Source: DAOTWP01 sp034435675 (GTDB lineage Bacteria > Chloroflexota > Anaerolineae > Aggregatilineales > Phototrophicaceae). From it: DNA of 6,280 nucleotides. Below the pieces are notes generated by a model. That model saw only the letters and a program-made list of their open reading frames with translations. It made no database searches and was not told the DNA's origin. Shown here piece by piece: positions 5,586 through 6,280 of the stretch. Positions within the stretch are counted from its first letter, which is position 1; each line of letters opens with the position of its first letter. The DNA lies in contig DAOTWP010000320.1 of assembly GCA_034435675.1 (NCBI GenBank), positions 1 through 6,280 of the forward strand, read 5' to 3'. A program made the position numbers and the translations under genes.

Positions 5586-5608
5586 GGGGCGGGTCTGAGA
5601 CCTGCCCC
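5586..5608. repeat. Strong GC palindrome, REP-like hairpin
   Basis: GGGGCGGGTC (5586-5595) pairs along its full length with GACCTGCCCC (5599-5608), ten pairs with one G-T and a three-base TGA loop. It is followed by GACATTTTCAATTT. From memory, similar GGGGC-GGTCTnAGACC-GCCCC hairpins occur as dispersed intergenic repeats in several bacterial genomes including Chloroflexota. Only one copy is in this window, so repeat status is an inference. It could also act as a terminator or end-protecting hairpin for the upstream mRNA. Confidence 0.6.
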
Positions 5609-5762
5609 GACATTTTCAATTTCCCTCTGCATCAGCAGCACTGTTTGTGCAGGATCATGCCACATTGTATTGATGCCCATTGCCCTGCTGCCTCTCCGCT
5701 TCATTGACCGCTGTTACTATTAATTGTAAGCGCAATTCAAGCCCGCAAAGGCTTAGGGCTGA

Positions 5763-5782
5763 CGCGCAGAAGTCGCTGCGCG
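5763..5782 (+). other. Hairpin CGCGCAG/CTGCGCG
   Basis: Perfect seven-base arms (5763-5769 and 5776-5782) around AAGTCG. No T run follows. It lies 38 bases before the -35 of the carboxylase promoter; role unknown. Confidence 0.3.
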
Positions 5783-5819
5783 GAATCTGCGGGAGGGGGC
5801 ACTGCGGCGTGCCTGCCGG

Positions 5820-5848
5820 TTGGCACAGCGCGCCCATGCCGCTACAAT
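5820..5848 (+). promoter_or_regulatory. Sigma70-type promoter of the biotin carboxylase gene
   Basis: TTGGCA (5820-5825) matches the -35 consensus at five of six positions. A 17-base spacer and TACAAT (5843-5848, also five of six) follow. The transcript should begin near 5855, about 30 bases before ATG 5885. This is the best full promoter on the plus strand of the window. A perfect TTGACA at 5858-5863 has no -10 at proper distance and is probably incidental. Confidence 0.75.
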
Positions 5849-5873
5849 AACCTGTGCTTGACAGTGCAGGTTA
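5848..5873. promoter_or_regulatory. Inverted repeat on the predicted transcription start, candidate operator
   Basis: Perfect arms TAACCTG (5848-5854) and CAGGTTA (5867-5873) flank 12 bases; with G-T pairs and an inner CT/AG the symmetry reaches 11 pairs around TGAC. The left arm begins at the last base of the -10 box, so the predicted start falls inside the repeat and the left arm would be largely absent from the RNA. This favours a DNA site for a dimeric regulator over an RNA hairpin. The regulator is unknown. Confidence 0.5.
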
Positions 5874-5884
5874 CAGGTAGCCCC

Positions 5885-6280
5885 ATGCTCAACGCCCTTC
5901 CAGCGCCGTTTGCGCTGCACAAATGTCTGATCGCCAATCGCGGCGAAATCGCCGTGCGCATTCTGCGCGCCTGCCGCGAACTGGGCATACGCACGGTCGC
6001 CGTCTATTCTGACGTGGACGCTAACGCGCGCCACGTGCAGCTTGCTGATGAGGCATACCCACTGGGCGCAGCCACACCTGCCACAAGCTACCTGAACAGT
6101 GCCAAACTGCTCGCGGTGGCGCAGCAGGCGGGCTGCGACTGTGTGCATCCGGGCTACGGCTTTTTGTCCGAAGTGCCGGAATTTGCGCAGGCAGTGGCGG
6201 ACGCCGGGTTGGTCTGGGTCGGTCCGGGGGCGGCGGCGATTGCGGCGATGGGCGTCAAAACGGAAGCGCGGGCGCTGATG
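5885..6280 (+). CDS. Biotin carboxylase, N-terminal 132 residues (3' end outside window)
   Basis: Start of a biotin-dependent carboxylase subunit that uses ATP and bicarbonate to carboxylate biotin on its carrier; the full enzyme may be acetyl-, propionyl- or methylcrotonyl-CoA carboxylase, or a single-chain biotin carboxylase plus carrier. The N-terminal biotin carboxylase domain (PF00289-like) is seen with LIANRGEIAVRILRAC at 15-30, TVAVYSDVDANARHV at 37-51, LADEAYPLG at 53-61, SYLN at 68-71 and HPGYGFLSE at 88-96. The ATP-grasp part begins with MGVKTEARALM at 122-132, K125 matching the nucleotide-binding Lys of AccC. Two places differ from the usual sequence: V97 where LSEN is typical, and MGVK where MGDK or MGSK is usual. 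The N-terminus is about nine residues longer than E. coli AccC. ATG 5885 has a modest AGGT (5875-5878) upstream. No carrier-protein gene lies before it, so it is not the second gene of an accB-accC pair. The frame is open to the window edge. Confidence 0.94.
   Translation, partial: MLNALPAPFALHKCLIANRGEIAVRILRACRELGIRTVAVYSDVDANARHVQLADEAYPLGAATPATSYLNSAKLLAVAQQAGCDCVHPGYGFLSEVPEFAQAVADAGLVWVGPGAAAIAAMGVKTEARALM

Larger units (their letters stand above)
5548..5884. other. Intergenic region between SH3b/LysM and biotin carboxylase genes (337 bases)
   Basis: No believable protein gene. It holds the end of the terminator at 5536-5580, a strong palindrome (5586-5608), an A/T-rich patch with TGTTACTAT (5712-5720) and an inverted repeat AATTG/CAATT (5722-5737), a hairpin CGCGCAG/CTGCGCG (5763-5782), and then the carboxylase promoter with its inverted repeat. 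The run of structures could hide a small RNA starting at the extended -10-like TGTTACTAT, but there is no -35 and I do not call one. Confidence 0.6.

Noticed and set aside
5858..5863. Perfect TTGACA downstream of the carboxylase promoter
   Set aside because: The position 17 bases on is CCCCAT at the start codon, so it has no -10; it is simply the centre of the inverted repeat.

Overview
The window is ordinary, GC-rich bacterial chromosome with seven protein genes, two of them cut by the window edges. I see no RNA genes, insertion sequences, CRISPR arrays or phage genes. The gene style points to Chloroflexota of the Anaerolineae type: a secreted SH3b-SH3b-LysM protein, a secreted class A beta-lactamase-like serine hydrolase with an extra C-terminal domain, a half-size YdcZ transporter, and many short single-gene units. 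This placement is an inference from gene content, not from a marker gene.

Layout. Positions 1-749 (minus) hold the N-terminal 249 residues of a PLP-dependent class I/II aminotransferase. Upstream of it on the same strand, at 1039-1557, is a SlyD-like FKBP peptidyl-prolyl isomerase with its own promoter. A divergent 315-base intergenic region follows. Then come five plus-strand genes: a YdcZ/DUF606-family transporter (1873-2313), an exported serine hydrolase with SVPK/SDN/KNG motifs (2408-3898), a four-helix membrane protein with a HEIAH zinc-protease motif (4018-4629), an exported double-SH3b plus LysM protein (4810-5547), and the start of a biotin carboxylase gene (5885 to the window end).

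How the genes relate. Although five genes run the same way, they do not look like one operon. Gaps are 94-337 bases, and a good -10 hexamer (TATAAT, TACACT or TACAAT) lies shortly before four of the five plus-strand genes and before the FKBP gene. The best complete promoters are before the FKBP gene (TTCTCA-17-TATAAT) and before the biotin carboxylase (TTGGCA-17-TACAAT). Three neighbours (serine hydrolase, HEIAH membrane protein, SH3b/LysM protein) act at or outside the membrane and may share an envelope theme, but nothing in the sequence proves a common pathway. The aminotransferase, the FKBP and the carboxylase are housekeeping-type genes.

The most interesting points are the HEIAH membrane protein, a candidate undescribed intramembrane or membrane-bound metalloprotease; the serine hydrolase with a KNG third motif and a long insertion; an inverted repeat on the predicted transcription start of the carboxylase gene; and a strong palindromic hairpin at 5586-5608 that may belong to a dispersed repeat family. 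I did not find convincing evidence of a novel multi-gene system.
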